A DNA stretch of 64,000 nucleotides. Source: Lepidodermella squamata (taxonomy: Eukaryota > Gastrotricha). Made by a program: the position numbers and the translations under genes. Shown here piece after piece: positions 35,369 through 45,461 of this stretch. The notes under the pieces are model-generated. The model saw only the letters and a list, made by a program, of their open reading frames with translations. It ran no database searches and was not told the origin of the DNA. The stretch is taken from contig JBLDXI010000007.1 of assembly GCA_047495785.1 (NCBI GenBank), positions 496,001 to 560,000 of the forward strand, given 5' to 3'. Each line of letters begins with the position of its first letter. Position 1 is the stretch's first letter.

Positions 35369-36829
35369 ATGACTCGCTGTTTCATTGCGGCGTTTTACAT
35401 CGTAATTGTTTTAACTTCTGTCATCATTCAGTCCGCAGAGGTAGGAGACACTCGTAAGCGCCTTGTTATTCTAGCCTTCGTTGCTTTCACTGGCAATGAG
35501 CCGCGAGACGGAACTTTATGCAGGGAATCCATGCAAATCGCCGTTGATGCTGTTAATAACAAAGCCAATTCCCCTAATCGAGACATTTTAACCGACTATC
35601 GTATCGAAGTCATCTACAAAGACGAAGGGCCAAACGCGAATAAGGCTGTTGGAACCCTTTTCCAGCACCTCAACATGTACGCTGATGATGAAAATGTGAC
35701 AATGTCACCTGTAATAGTTGCACCTTACTTCGACAACGGCTGCATTCAAATCGGAACTTTTCTACACCATATCAATATTGTGGCAATCGCAACCAGTTGT
35801 GCAGGGTCGGTTTTTGACCGCAATAGGAGGATGTTTCCTAATTTCTACCGATCGCGATCGCCAACTTCCTTCATAACCTTCGTTTTAGATAGATTCGTTC
35901 GAACTATAGGTGGCTGGAAGAAAATCGCCTTGTTGACTAATGCCAACTCAAATCGCGACTATACAGCGGCTGTTTCATTAGAGAAACTTCTCAACCGAAG
36001 TGGGGTCAATGTTTCGTGGTTCGAGGTTGTTACAGAGATTACAGATGAAGTTATGCTTTCGCTTAAACGTTCCAACATTCGAATCGTTCTCGTCGAGATT
36101 TCAACCCTGTCAATGTTGGTGAATTTCTACTGCGCCGCTCATCGCCATGGAATGGTTGGAAATCGATACTTGTTCCTATCACGAGTTACAGCCATGGTTG
36201 ACCCTTCCCAAAGCTCAGCTAATTTGCCTAGAAATTGCACGGTGGGGATGCTAAGGGATGTGCTGGAAAGTGTAGTTTGGAACGGAGCTTTTATGTTCGG
36301 AGTTGAGGAATCCGGGGTGAATGAACTTGGTTATGATACTAAAGGATTCGAAGCTATGCTTGATAATCGAACCAACAGCTCTCGGATCCCTGACTACGTC
36401 CTTAGGCACCAATGTCATGACGCCATGCTTCAAGCGATTTTAACCCTCGACAACGCTGATAAATCCCTCAGATCGAAAAACTTGACCTTGGCTGATTACA
36501 GGAAGTACCCACGAGAGGTAATGCTAGCCGCTAACGAGAGTGCAGCTGGGATTGAGTACGTTAGCCTCAGAGTTGGGAAGAAACGCTACTCGTCTCGCCT
36601 AGATTTCGACCTAGAACCCTTTCCAACATTTCGATATCGCCGCAATGAATCTTTCCGACTTATGTTCAAAGTTGAACTGCTACCTAATGCTACTCCTTTT
36701 GCTTCGAATAGCTACCAATTTTTACCCCGCGATAGTGTCACCTGGAATACGCCGGATAACAGGCCACCCATAGACAATGATGTAACAGATCGGACACTCA
36801 CGCACTTGCCTGTTTACGTTAAACCATAA
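35369..36829 (+). CDS. Class C GPCR-like ligand-binding (Venus flytrap) protein
   Basis: Intronless, 486 residues. Signal peptide about 1-24 (FIAAFYIVIVLTSVIIQS). The body matches the receptor family ligand-binding region of GABA-B-type receptors: SMQIAVDAVNNKANS, YKDEGPNANKAVGTLFQHL, IVAPYFDNGCIQIGTFLHHI, IVAIATSCAGSVFDR, FPNFYRSRSPTSFITFVLD. It ends after a PPID segment, where the 7TM part would normally start, and then reaches a stop. No helix follows in this ORF. A GABA-B-like 7TM ORF lies 1.7 kb downstream on the same strand. Either this is a soluble binding protein, or a donor near 36780 (AATGAT|GTAACA) joins it to the 7TM exon. Confidence 0.8.
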   Translation: MTRCFIAAFYIVIVLTSVIIQSAEVGDTRKRLVILAFVAFTGNEPRDGTLCRESMQIAVDAVNNKANSPNRDILTDYRIEVIYKDEGPNANKAVGTLFQHLNMYADDENVTMSPVIVAPYFDNGCIQIGTFLHHINIVAIATSCAGSVFDRNRRMFPNFYRSRSPTSFITFVLDRFVRTIGGWKKIALLTNANSNRDYTAAVSLEKLLNRSGVNVSWFEVVTEITDEVMLSLKRSNIRIVLVEISTLSMLVNFYCAAHRHGMVGNRYLFLSRVTAMVDPSQSSANLPRNCTVGMLRDVLESVVWNGAFMFGVEESGVNELGYDTKGFEAMLDNRTNSSRIPDYVLRHQCHDAMLQAILTLDNADKSLRSKNLTLADYRKYPREVMLAANESAAGIEYVSLRVGKKRYSSRLDFDLEPFPTFRYRRNESFRLMFKVELLPNATPFASNSYQFLPRDSVTWNTPDNRPPIDNDVTDRTLTHLPVYVKP

Positions 36830-37191
36830 ATTTGCACACTAATTTAAATGCATTGATTTAAAAGGTGAAAATAGTCGTAGGCCTCGGAATTTTTTGAAAC
36901 TTGGACCTAAAAATTCCTCATCTTTCAAGGATGCTAGTGATGCAAACTTCGAGGTGCGGTTCCTTCCCTATGATTTTTAAATTAGGAAAAAAGATTGTAG
37001 CGATTTTTGTCAGTTGTTAAGTCTATTTTCAAGTTTTTTTTAGCGCCACTCAAAATTTGATTGTTACGAAAAACGAACATCTGTGGCATACTCTATTTTT
37101 ATTGCTATTTTTCAGCTTTAATTTAAGTTGATCGAAAAATTGTAGATAGATATCAAAATAGAAAGAAATTGAAGCGTTTTTCATTTTTCAT
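36830..37191. other. Spacer between class C binding protein and transposase-like gene
   Basis: About 360 bp of AT-rich sequence; no feature seen. Confidence 0.3.
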
Positions 37192-38199
37192 TCACATGTT
37201 TTCGTTTTGAGCCGCTTTACGGCTTTTCGTCGGTTGCTTCATAGCCACCTGCCGCATTTTGAGCTCATGGCGAAGGAAAGTTCCAGCCGCAACAGCGACA
37301 ATCGATTTGAAGAGTTGATGAGAGTGTGGCGCAGCACCGGCGTCGAATTCTTGGCAAAGGCCGTCAAGAAGCACCGGCCTGGCACAAGCCGCGTAAAAAA
37401 GCGTTCTTTGCACGGCAACGATGGGTAGTGAAGTTCTTATGTAATTGTCCAGATTTTCACGTATGATCGACCGGACGGATTTCACGATTCGATATACCGT
37501 CAACGACTGGCGAGTGAGACTGAAATCGTACTTTTAGATAGCGAATTCCAAGCAAAATGTTTATTACCATAATTTCCCGTCTTGTTTTCGGAAACTGAAG
37601 CCCTTTATCACACGGCATGGAGTCAGAAGGAAATCGCGTGTCAGGGAATCGATGCAGCCGGGGCATTTCAGCTTGTCAGTTAGAAGTTTTTTGACGCAAA
37701 ATCCACCAATGTTGGCAATAATTTCTTCCCCAATTAGGGGGAGCGTTGCTTCGTACTCCATTCCTCTTTGCAGTAACTCGTCTTCAGCTTCAAGTTCGTC
37801 CCATTCAGTTAAATCATGAAGCTCAGCAACCTAGAAGAAAATAAAGTCTCAATTATCGAGGCAAAATCAACCTTGGTCTGAATAAAAAATATCGAAAAAT
37901 TCAAAAAAATTATGGAAAAATCAATTTTTAAATTTAAAATTGAATTAAATCAATTTTCGAATTATTTTCCAATAAATGAGATTTTGTTTCATAGATTTAT
38001 AATAAAACCTACTTCAAATTTCTTTCACAATTTTGCAGCCTATACTAAATATTTTTATCGGTTTCAAAATTTTGGAAAAAAAAAATAAAAATGAGCACAA
38101 TTTAAGGAGGATCATCACTCACCTTTTGGCTGCTATCGTCGCCATTATACAAATGAAACTCAATAAAAATGGGTAGGAAATAGATTTCAAGAAATCCTC
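37192..38199 (-). CDS. Transposase-like (P-element/THAP9-type C-terminal) protein, partial
   Basis: Exons 37568-37830 and 37192-37519 join in phase. A further upstream exon at about 38123-38199 is plausible. Near the middle, EEIIANIGGFCVKKLL followed by CPGCIDSL resembles the helix-plus-CxxC block near the C-terminus of P-element/THAP9-like transposases (IAGY-VxRK then CxxC). It is followed by GKL and VYRIVKSVRSIIREN, comparable to their GGL-P block. The catalytic region and a DNA-binding domain are not found. It could be a domesticated or decayed fragment. It lies antisense between the two class C receptor ORFs. Family call is weak. Confidence 0.4.
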
Positions 38200-38516
38200 C
38201 TTAAAAATTTCCTCTGAAGTGCTGACTTTAATGACACATGCACACAACAACTTTACATTTTTCGAATGCTTATTTTTATCGAGTGAGCATGGCACGCGAT
38301 GACGCAACACAACAATACAGAGTGTGAGTAATCGATTTTTCGATATTGATTTTCTCGGCAACGAAATCGAACCGCACTACGGGACTTGGATCATTATTAC
38401 CGTAAAAAAATGCCCGATTTTTCGATATTTTTTTCAAGAATTTAGGAGAACAACGACTTTTCGGCCGGATTTATAATGGCCGATCCACGCATAATTAGTG
38501 TTTCAATGCGAAGTGC

Positions 38517-39560
38517 GTGAGTGTCCGATCTGTACCATCATTGTCTATGAGGCCACCTCGAGATCTTCCCTTGGAATTATCAACAATCGGATTGACAGAG
38601 ATGCAGGTGGTTTCTAAAATCATCGAGGCTTTCGCTGTTTTACTCTCGGCTATTTCCTTATTCCTAATAATTGCATTTCTTAAGAATGCAAATCATTACG
38701 AGATGCGATTTTCGAATAGTAGCCAGCTCTTTGGCTTGATTCTCGTCAACTGCTCAGCGATTTTCTTCGTTGAAACAAACGAATATTGGCCGACTTCGTG
38801 CCAATTACGGTACGCTTTCTGTATTGCCGGATTCGGTGTTGTTCACTCAATCACCGGGGCGAAAATGACGGCTATGTACTACTGCTTGAAGCAAATGAAG
38901 CCAAGTGCCCCGAACAGCAATTTTTCCCGTTTCTCAGCTTCGATGGACCGTATTTCAAGCAACGCAAGTTCAAGGCGTTATCGACTGAATTTGCCAGCTG
39001 TTGCGACTAACCACGTTACTGTAGGGCATTTGCCTCGGAGGGTTGCTTCAAAATTAATCCCGCCTGAGATTGCTAATCAATTCCTTAATAGCGATAATAG
39101 ATTCCCTATCGCCGCTCTCTGTGCATTAAACATCAACGCGGTTGTCTTAGCAGTTTGGTTAGGCATTGATTCACCCCAATATTCACTGAAAAATTTGTCG
39201 AACGAGCCGTACTACGACGCTGCTAATGACGCATTCATATCCGCCTACGCCGGGGTTTGCATTTCATCGACTAGATTAAAATGGTTTTTCAGCATCGCTG
39301 CGATTCAAGTTGTCATGCTTGTCTCGGTTCTCGGCTTTGTCTACAAAATTCTAAGCAAATTTTCTATTGCTTCTTTACCAGCAGCGAAATTCACCTGCAC
39401 TTCGACAATTATTCAATCGACTCTATTAATTGCGGCTTTGTTCACGTTTTGGATCACTGAAAACACGCCGGCTCAGGACCACATCTTTGCAGCTATGTTA
39501 ATTATTTACACTGCTGCATCAACAGCCTTGATTAGGAAATTTCTTTTGAAATGGAGGTGA
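38517..39560 (+). CDS. GABA-B-receptor-like 7TM protein lacking a binding domain
   Basis: Single open frame; the first ATG is at 38547, within sequence open from 38499. About 337-347 residues. Seven helices: FAVLLSAISLFLIIAFL, LFGLILVNCSAIFFV, AFCIAGFGVVHSITGAKMTA, FPIAALCALNINAVVLAVWL, WFFSIAAIQVVMLVSVLGFV, IIQSTLLIAALFTFWI and IFAAMLIIYTAASTALI. Class C hallmarks are the Cys before TM3 (TSCQLRYAF) and one in extracellular loop 2 (AGVCISSTR). The N-terminus (RPPRDLPLELSTIGL) resembles the junction after the binding domain in GABA-B receptors. The 3' third is duplicated at 44375-44635. It may be the second exon of the 35369 gene or a binding-domain-less receptor. Confidence 0.75.
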   Translation: MSVRSVPSLSMRPPRDLPLELSTIGLTEMQVVSKIIEAFAVLLSAISLFLIIAFLKNANHYEMRFSNSSQLFGLILVNCSAIFFVETNEYWPTSCQLRYAFCIAGFGVVHSITGAKMTAMYYCLKQMKPSAPNSNFSRFSASMDRISSNASSRRYRLNLPAVATNHVTVGHLPRRVASKLIPPEIANQFLNSDNRFPIAALCALNINAVVLAVWLGIDSPQYSLKNLSNEPYYDAANDAFISAYAGVCISSTRLKWFFSIAAIQVVMLVSVLGFVYKILSKFSIASLPAAKFTCTSTIIQSTLLIAALFTFWITENTPAQDHIFAAMLIIYTAASTALIRKFLLKWR

Positions 39561-39977
39561 ACACTGAAATTTCAGCCTATTTTTCCGGTTTCTTCGCCAA
39601 ATAAATTCAGATTATTCAGATTATTCCAATTCGCAGTGCTGGGCAATTTCTCGAGTAAAGCAGGCTTGCAATAAATCATTGGAATATTTTTATTTTTTTC
39701 GTGGAAGATTATGCTATTAGTCACTCAGACCGAAACGGAAGTAATTAAATAATAAATAATGAAAAAAATGTAAGGAGGAATTCCGAGGGTCATTAAACCA
39801 TTAAAATGCAACAACAATTTTAATTATTTTAATAATGTGGGTCTGAATTTGAAAAATTACTGACCCATTAATATTTGAAATTCTCAAAATGACTATAGGT
39901 AGTTCCTTGAATTCATACTCACGATTGTGAAATTCGATATAAAATGATAAAATTAGCCAGAAATCAATATTATTTGT

Positions 39978-40163
39978 TCAAGAAATGTTCAACACTTTCG
40001 TAATGTGTTCGTAAGCACCATCTCGAAGCAACATGTGATGCTCGAAATTCAGCATAACTTTTCCCTGAATAGACAGAATTAATAATGTTTGAAGGGCTAA
40101 TTTCTCGCTGCGGTAATGCTTTGCCGATTCATTCTCTTCAATTTGTTCGTAATTGGCTATCAA
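39978..40163 (-). other. Conserved antisense ORF in duplicated spacer
   Basis: A 61-codon minus-strand frame ([18 protein letters not shown] to YEHITKVLNIS) also present at 44986-45171. Between copies it has three substitutions, two silent in this frame and one Asn-Lys, while the adjoining spacer is much more diverged. It overlaps the proposed first protease exon on the opposite strand. It has no ATG start (begins at TTG), so it would need an upstream exon. Real exon or by-product of conservation on the other strand: undecided. Confidence 0.35.
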
Positions 40164-41722
40164 GGTTATACATCACGTGCCATCAATTCGTCATCAATTA
40201 TACCTTTTTAATTTTCAGGCGCTTACTTGGACCGTATACCAGGGTTTTTACAAGTTACTGCTCGGAAGTCGGTACCAACAAGGAAGTATTGATCAACCTG
40301 TCGCGTTATACCGAAGGGTATCTTTCGAGCCATCAACTTCACCAGGGACCTTACGAAAATCTGCCGCTTGAGTGTTCTTGGTTAATTTCTCATAGCGTTG
40401 GAACCGATGATTGGGCTGTGGCTCTGTCCTTTCCTTCAACAGATGCAAGGTGGCCACCCGGTCGTTGAAGAGCCAATAGCCAATAGGTGGTACAGGCCAA
40501 GCGCAGAAATAATGAAATAGTCTTAAAAATAGCTCGAAAATGCCAGGTTTTACATCCGCAAAGCAAAAACTCATCAACAACAAACGCAAACCCGACGAAG
40601 AACGTAAGGTGGGTCGTCCGCCTAAACGTATTCGAGGCCAAAAGCGACCTCTTGATCCGCCCGAGTCGCCTGAACCCGTCGATAACGTTGAAGAACCGCC
40701 ACCTTGCCCGTTTGGGCGAGGACAGTCGCTGCTCTTGGTCGACCCGTCGTCTCAAACCGACTCTACAACCACGGTTTCGGTTTCTTTCCAAGTTCGTCCG
40801 TCTACTAGCCATGCCTCAGTATTAGCCCGGCCATCAGTCGTTAGTTCCTGCGTAGGTACTGATCCACTACCTATCGAGACCAGTTTTCACGTGGAAATCA
40901 AGAGCCTCAAAATCGCTACTGCTCGAAAACTGAAACAACTCTCGAAAATCGACAATCGAATCGAGCCGATTTTGCGCGTCGAATTGCCAGCCGAACTCGT
41001 CACCGACGATCGCTCTACGGCCAGCGTCGCCGGTTATATCACCCGCCAGCTGAAACTGGAGCCGGACAACAGTCAACCCGAAGTATGGCTGAGCCATGGC
41101 GGCCTAGTCAAGCCGAACGTGCACGTACTAGCTCTTGTTCGCGAGGCGATTTCTGCGCCCTACCGCCAAATCTGATATCAAAAAGAGTTCGCAGATATTT
41201 TGCACAATGCTTTAATTGCAAAAACTCCTTCTTATCAACCTAATCTGGAATTTGTACAGCCAACTGTGAAAATTTTGCAAAATATGTTATCTAAAAGAAT
41301 AACTTTATTAGATCGCGACAATAATAATCCTACTTCTATTAATCTTCGCGCTGGTCTGAACAGTGATTTTAAACGTGCTAAAGGTGCCAAACGTTCGACT
41401 TCTGAAGAAATGATTAGTGACTCGGCGCCTTTTTAATTAAAGTTATGTTTTCGTAAATGCGTGTGTTACATAGCAACAACTAGGGACGCTAGAGAGCTGA
41501 TTGGCTGTTAAAGTATGTGTCACGTGATCGAGGCGAGCGGGCGCCCTGCTGCGCCACTCAGCCTTTGTCTACCGATAGTGCGCGCTGATAAAGGGCAGTG
41601 CTCACTCCATCTCTATTCCTCCAAGCTCTTACTTCATGTGCCAAGGCGCTAGTGGGCGGTGTATACCCGAGTCTTATAGATGCGACGATCAGCGAGACTG
41701 TCCCGGTGGCGAAGATGAAGTC
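40085..41722 (+). pseudogene. Broken copy of the CUB/LDLa/trypsin protease gene
   Basis: 40085-40148 and 40219-40436 correspond to the first exons of the protease at 45093. A one-base deletion (GGGTTTTTACAAG here, GGGTTATTCACAAG there) shifts the frame. The sequence stops matching at about 40437, mid-exon. After about 1.2 kb of inserted DNA the match resumes at 41628 with the LDL-receptor class A module (region of [13 protein letters not shown]), then ends at about 41722 without Cys closure. About 345 bp of the parental exon is missing. No trypsin domain remains. Confidence 0.85.
40437..41627 (+). mobile_element. Insertion carrying a transposase-like ORF with an in-frame stop
   Basis: DNA absent from the intact protease copy. 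It holds one frame open from 40540 to 41436, except for a TGA at 41173-41175. The N-terminal part is basic and Pro-rich with an AT-hook-like VGRPPKRIRGQKRP. Further on, ASVAGYITRQLKLE followed by WLSHGGLVKPNVHVLALV resembles the AGY-xxRK and GGL-P blocks at the C-terminus of P-element/THAP9-like transposases. No CxxC or catalytic motif is seen. I find no convincing terminal repeats. It may be a non-autonomous or decayed transposon. Confidence 0.55.
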
Positions 41723-41727
41723 ATTAC

Positions 41728-42061
41728 AACGCTATGAGATGCAGGGGTCAGCGGCCCGCAGTGCAATGGCCCGCCTCGCCCTGGGGCGACCGACTTGCTG
41801 AGCTCGGTTCATCCCAGTGTTTGCCAAACCCCACTTTTCAGATGTCAACGGTCAATTAAAAAACTAGACGAACTCTGCTCTTAGCTAGCCATCAAAATGA
41901 TTTATTTGATTTATTTCGCTTTAATTTTAGAACATCACCGAAATTCAGAGCTCATCTTAGCTTCCAATTCATTCGTGCCATCAATCTCCTTTCTCCTCAT
42001 CAAGTATTATCCTTTCCTCACGATACATTCAACTGGAAGCCTAGCATGATTGTAACAAGGG
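41728..42061. repeat. Spacer with a MITE terminal-repeat fragment
   Basis: GTTTGCCAAACCCCACTTTTCA at about 41819-41840 matches the right terminal repeat of the MITE at 56056-56587. No body is attached. The rest shows nothing recognisable. Confidence 0.5.
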
Positions 42062-42898
42062 TCATTTAACTTGATCCACCACTCGGGGAGGTAAACTGCC
42101 TTGACCGCCTGGGAAACCGCCTGTGGAAGGAGCAACGCCAGTGGGCCTTCCGCCTGGGAAACCGCCTGCGGAAGAAGCAACGACATTGGGCCTTCCGCCG
42201 AAACCGCCTGTGGAAGGACCATCGCCAGTGGGCCTGCCGCCTGGGAAACCGCCTGTGGAAGAAGCAACGCCAGTGGGCCTTCCGCCTGGGAAACCGCCTG
42301 CGGAAGAAGCAACGACATTGGGCCTTCCGCCGAAACCGCCTGTGGAAGGACCATCGCCACTGGCGCTTCCGCCTGGGAAACCGCCTGTGGAAGGAGCAAC
42401 GCCAGTGGGCCTGCCGCCTGGGAAACCGCCTGCGGAAGAAGCAACGACATTGGGCCTTCCGCCGAAACCGCCTGTGGAAGGACCATCGCCACTGGCGCTT
42501 CCGCCTGGGAAACCGCCTGTGGAAGGAGCAACGCCAGTGGGCCTGCCGCCTGGGAAACCGCCTGCGGAAGAAGCAACGACATTGGGCCTTCCGCCGAAAC
42601 CGCCTGTGGAAGGACCATCGCCACTGGCGCTTCCGCCTGGGAAACCGCCTGTGGAAGGAGCAACGCCAGTGGGCCTTCCGCCTGGGAAACCGCCTGCGGA
42701 AGAAGCAACGACATTGGGCCTTCCGCCGAAACCGCCTGTGGAAGGACCATCGCCACTGGCGCTTCCGCCTGGGAAACTGCCTGCGGAAGGACGACTGCCA
42801 CTGGCCCCACCACTCGGAAAACCGCTTGATGCATACTGAGGGATAGTCGAGGACAAGGCAACAGCCAAAATCGTGAAGTCAAACCGCCCGAAAGTCAT
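42062..42898 (-). CDS. Secreted Gly/Pro/Ser-rich repeat protein
   Basis: Single exon, 278 residues. A signal-peptide-like start (MTFGRFDFTILAVALSSTI) is followed by a tandem array with a period of exactly 132 bp (44 residues), about five units. Each unit contains GGFPGGSASGDGPSTGGFGG, RPNVVASSAGGFPGG and RPTGVAPST. It ends with a short non-repetitive tail (LPPRVVDQVK). This frame is chosen because it alone has a leader. Because the unit length is a multiple of three, the array is open in several other frames on both strands. Low-complexity, Gly-rich and secreted suggests a structural, adhesive or cuticular/mucous protein; function is inferred from composition only. It sits between the two duplicated blocks. 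Confidence 0.7.
   Translation of the reverse strand: MTFGRFDFTILAVALSSTIPQYASSGFPSGGASGSRPSAGSFPGGSASGDGPSTGGFGGRPNVVASSAGGFPGGRPTGVAPSTGGFPGGSASGDGPSTGGFGGRPNVVASSAGGFPGGRPTGVAPSTGGFPGGSASGDGPSTGGFGGRPNVVASSAGGFPGGRPTGVAPSTGGFPGGSASGDGPSTGGFGGRPNVVASSAGGFPGGRPTGVASSTGGFPGGRPTGDGPSTGGFGGRPNVVASSAGGFPGGRPTGVAPSTGGFPGGQGSLPPRVVDQVK
42110..42790. repeat. 132-bp tandem repeat array
   Basis: The string GCCTTCCGCCGAAACCGCC recurs at about 42190, 42322, 42454, 42586 and 42718, exactly 132 bp apart. Units differ at only a few positions and contain a shorter sub-repeat (GGGAAACCGCCTG). This indicates recent homogenisation by unequal crossing over. Confidence 0.95.
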
Positions 42899-44374
42899 TC
42901 TCCCAAATTACCGACAACTATGCCAAGAGCGAGTTAATAACTGAGAAAAATTCAACTGAATGACTCAAACTTGTATTACTTCATGCGGATCGTTGTAATG
43001 CGTGTCGTAGCCCGTCACATGTTCAACGCCTGAACACACTTGCAAACAAGGCACGCGATGAATAATAAGCGCAGTGGGAAAGACATACATAACATAACAT
43101 TTTCTTCATTTTATCTTTTCCTGCATTAATTAACAGCTCATTTCCGGGCCCGCCTATGTTTCGTCGGAGCGCGCGCACTGGTTGGCCGGCTGTTATGGCC
43201 AATGAGAGCGCGTTATTACGCCGCCGCGCCCGCCGCTCGCTCGCACACTCGCATTTTTCATTGCATAACGCCGCGCGCGCACGACACTCAAGTAAACGAG
43301 ACAGAACAGCACTTTATTCCAATTATTTTAACAATCAGAGCTAAATTTCAAAAACTTTCAGAGCTGAGTGATTACAACAACTGTCATGGAAAGCGCTTTA
43401 AACAAGAAACGATTAAATTCATCGATTGAAAAATTATGAAACGACTTTCAGATCAGAATTCTAATTATTTTAAATTATTGCTCACAACAAGAAAATCTCA
43501 AGTCACTGAGTGGGCGGAATGCCGTTTCTCTCACAAACATTTCTTGGGCGAATGGCGTAGTTTTTCGGCGCTCGATACTCGATACCCATTCGGTTTCTTT
43601 CCGGCGCGATGGGGTCTGGAGCCACCGACGTTAAACATCCGCCGGCTGACCGCGGTACTCTGCACATGAATAAGCGCCCCGCGATTATGTCCGTCTGACT
43701 TCATCAAGGCCCTGGCGAGCCAAGACTCAATCGCCATGACACCGGTATCTGCGAGGGTTGATAGCCGATGGCTGAATTTATTTATTTGTTTCAAAAGCCG
43801 ACTTGTTTTCAGCGATGAGACGTTCGACCTTAAAAATTGCGCAAGCGCGACAGGGTTAAAGGCGCGAACACGGCATAACACCACGTCTTTTAAAATGCCA
43901 ACGCATCTGAAATGAAGCAAAAATAATTGAAAATTGTTGCATATAAAATAGAAATAAAGGACTCACCTTTCGACGATGTTCAGGGTTGTGATCGAAAGAA
44001 AAGTGCAAACTTTGAGTCTTGAAAACATTTGAATGGGTGATCTTGGCGGGCCAATTTTTCTACCACAGGTAGCTCTTAGGTATGGCTACCACCAGGTAAA
44101 ATTTGGCTCTCATCGGGTCGTTCATTGTTGCGTAACAAAGCTTGCAAATTTACACTTTTCCTTCGTTCACAACCCTGGTCGTTGGTCATGTGACCATGCG
44201 AGTAGGAATTGCGAAACGCTGCCACGAAAAGGCGAGAACGTTGTAGGTGGGCAACACAGGGTGCGATCTTGGATCCCGGAGCTGCCAGGGATGGAAAAAT
44301 TTCTTTTGCTGTTTTTGCCAAAATGAGTAGTCATTTCAACTAAAATGCGAGCGAAGCGAGAAAATTTTGAAGAT
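42899..44374. other. Intergenic region with a GC- and CpG-rich patch
   Basis: No supported gene in about 1.5 kb. The part 43141-43290 is strikingly GC- and CpG-rich (GGAGCGCGCGCACTGG, CGCCGCCGCGCCCGCCGCTC) with two CCAAT-like motifs (GTTGGCC, GGCCAATGAG), unlike the AT-rich flanks. It may be a promoter or part of a mobile element. A 129-codon minus-strand frame at 43531-43920 has no family resemblance. Confidence 0.4.
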
Positions 44375-44635
44375 GCGATTCAAGTTGTCATGCTTGTCTC
44401 GGTGCTCGGCTTTGTCTACAAAATTCTAAGCAAATTTTCTATTGCTTCTTTGCCAGCAGCGAAATTCACCTGCATTTCGACAATTATTCAATCGACTCTT
44501 TTAATTGCTGCTTTGTTCACGCTTTGGATCACTGAAAACACGCCGGCTCAGGACCACATCTTTGCAGCAATGTTAATTATTTACAGTGCTGCATCAACAG
44601 CCTTGATTAGAAAATTTCTTTTGAAATGGAGGTGA
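44375..44635 (+). pseudogene. 5'-truncated copy of the GABA-B-like 7TM gene
   Basis: Encodes only helices 5 (end) to 7 (QVVMLVSVLGFVYKILS to IRKFLLKWR), about 96 percent identical to 39299-39560, with the same stop codon. Unrelated sequence precedes it. No start codon or upstream helices, so it cannot make a receptor. Confidence 0.85.
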
Positions 44636-45461
44636 ACGCTGTTAAATGCCTATTTTCCAATTTATTCACCGAATGAATACAGAATACAGATGATAATTAT
44701 TTGACGTGATGGGCCGTTCTCAGAGCGAAGCATGAAGTAGGCTGGAACAGTTTTTCTAATATTTTTATTTTTTCATGGAAAATATGGAATCGGATTTGCA
44801 ATGCAGACCGAAATTAATTAAATTGAAAAAATTACGTTCTCCATTAAAATCACTAAAATGTTCAACTATTAAGAATTCTGACCCCTCTTATGTCCAGAAT
44901 TCCCAAAACGACTTCACTTCCTTCACTCATGGTTGTGAAATTCGATATAAAATAATAAAATTAGCCAGAAATCAATATTATTTGTTCAAGAAATGTTCAA
45001 CACTTTCGTAATGTGTTCGTAAGCACCATCTCGAAGTAACATGTGATGCTCGAATTTGAGCATAACTTTTCCCTGAATAGACAGAATTAATAATGTTTGA
45101 AGGGCTAATTTCTCGCTGCGGTAATGCTTTGCCGATTCATTCTCTTCAATTTGTTCGTAATTGGCTATCAAGGTTATACATCACGTGCCATCAATTCGTC
45201 ATCAGTTTTACCTTTTTAATTTTCAGGCGCTTACCTGGACCGTATATCAGGGTTATTCACAAGTTACTGCTCGGAAGTCGGAGCCAACAAACAAGTATTT
45301 ATTGACTTGTCGCTTTATACCGAAGGATATCTTTCGAGCCACCAAGTTGACCATGGATTGTACGAGAACCTGCCACTTGAGTGCTCTTGGTTAATTTCTC
45401 ATAGCGCTGGAAGCGATGATTGGGCTGTGGCTCTGTCGTTTCCTTACTTCGCCCTTCCTGA
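44375..45461 (+). repeat. Segmental duplication, copy 2
   Basis: Matches 39299-40436. The left boundary falls inside the 7TM exon (GATTCAAGTTGTCATGC), so only its last three helices are copied. The right side continues into the intact protease gene. Confidence 0.9.

Larger units (their letters stand above)
39299..41722 (+). repeat. Segmental duplication, copy 1
   Basis: The 3' part of the 7TM gene (from 39299), the following spacer, and the start of a protease gene match 44375-45461. Coding parts are about 3-4 percent diverged; the 39600-39900 spacer is far more diverged. A further stretch at 41628-41722 matches 45777-45871. The copy is interrupted at about 40437-41627. Confidence 0.9.

Noticed and set aside
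42110-42790. Regular repeat array resembling a CRISPR
   Set aside because: There are no unique spacers; the whole 132-bp unit repeats and encodes protein in a eukaryotic genome.
42101-42839. Long open frames on the plus strand through the 132-bp repeat array
   Set aside because: They arise because the unit length is a multiple of three with no stops; they lack a leader peptide and any recognised motif. The minus-strand frame with a signal peptide is preferred.
43531-43920. 129-codon minus-strand ORF
   Set aside because: Basic, low-conservation composition, no domain resemblance and no splice context; probably chance.
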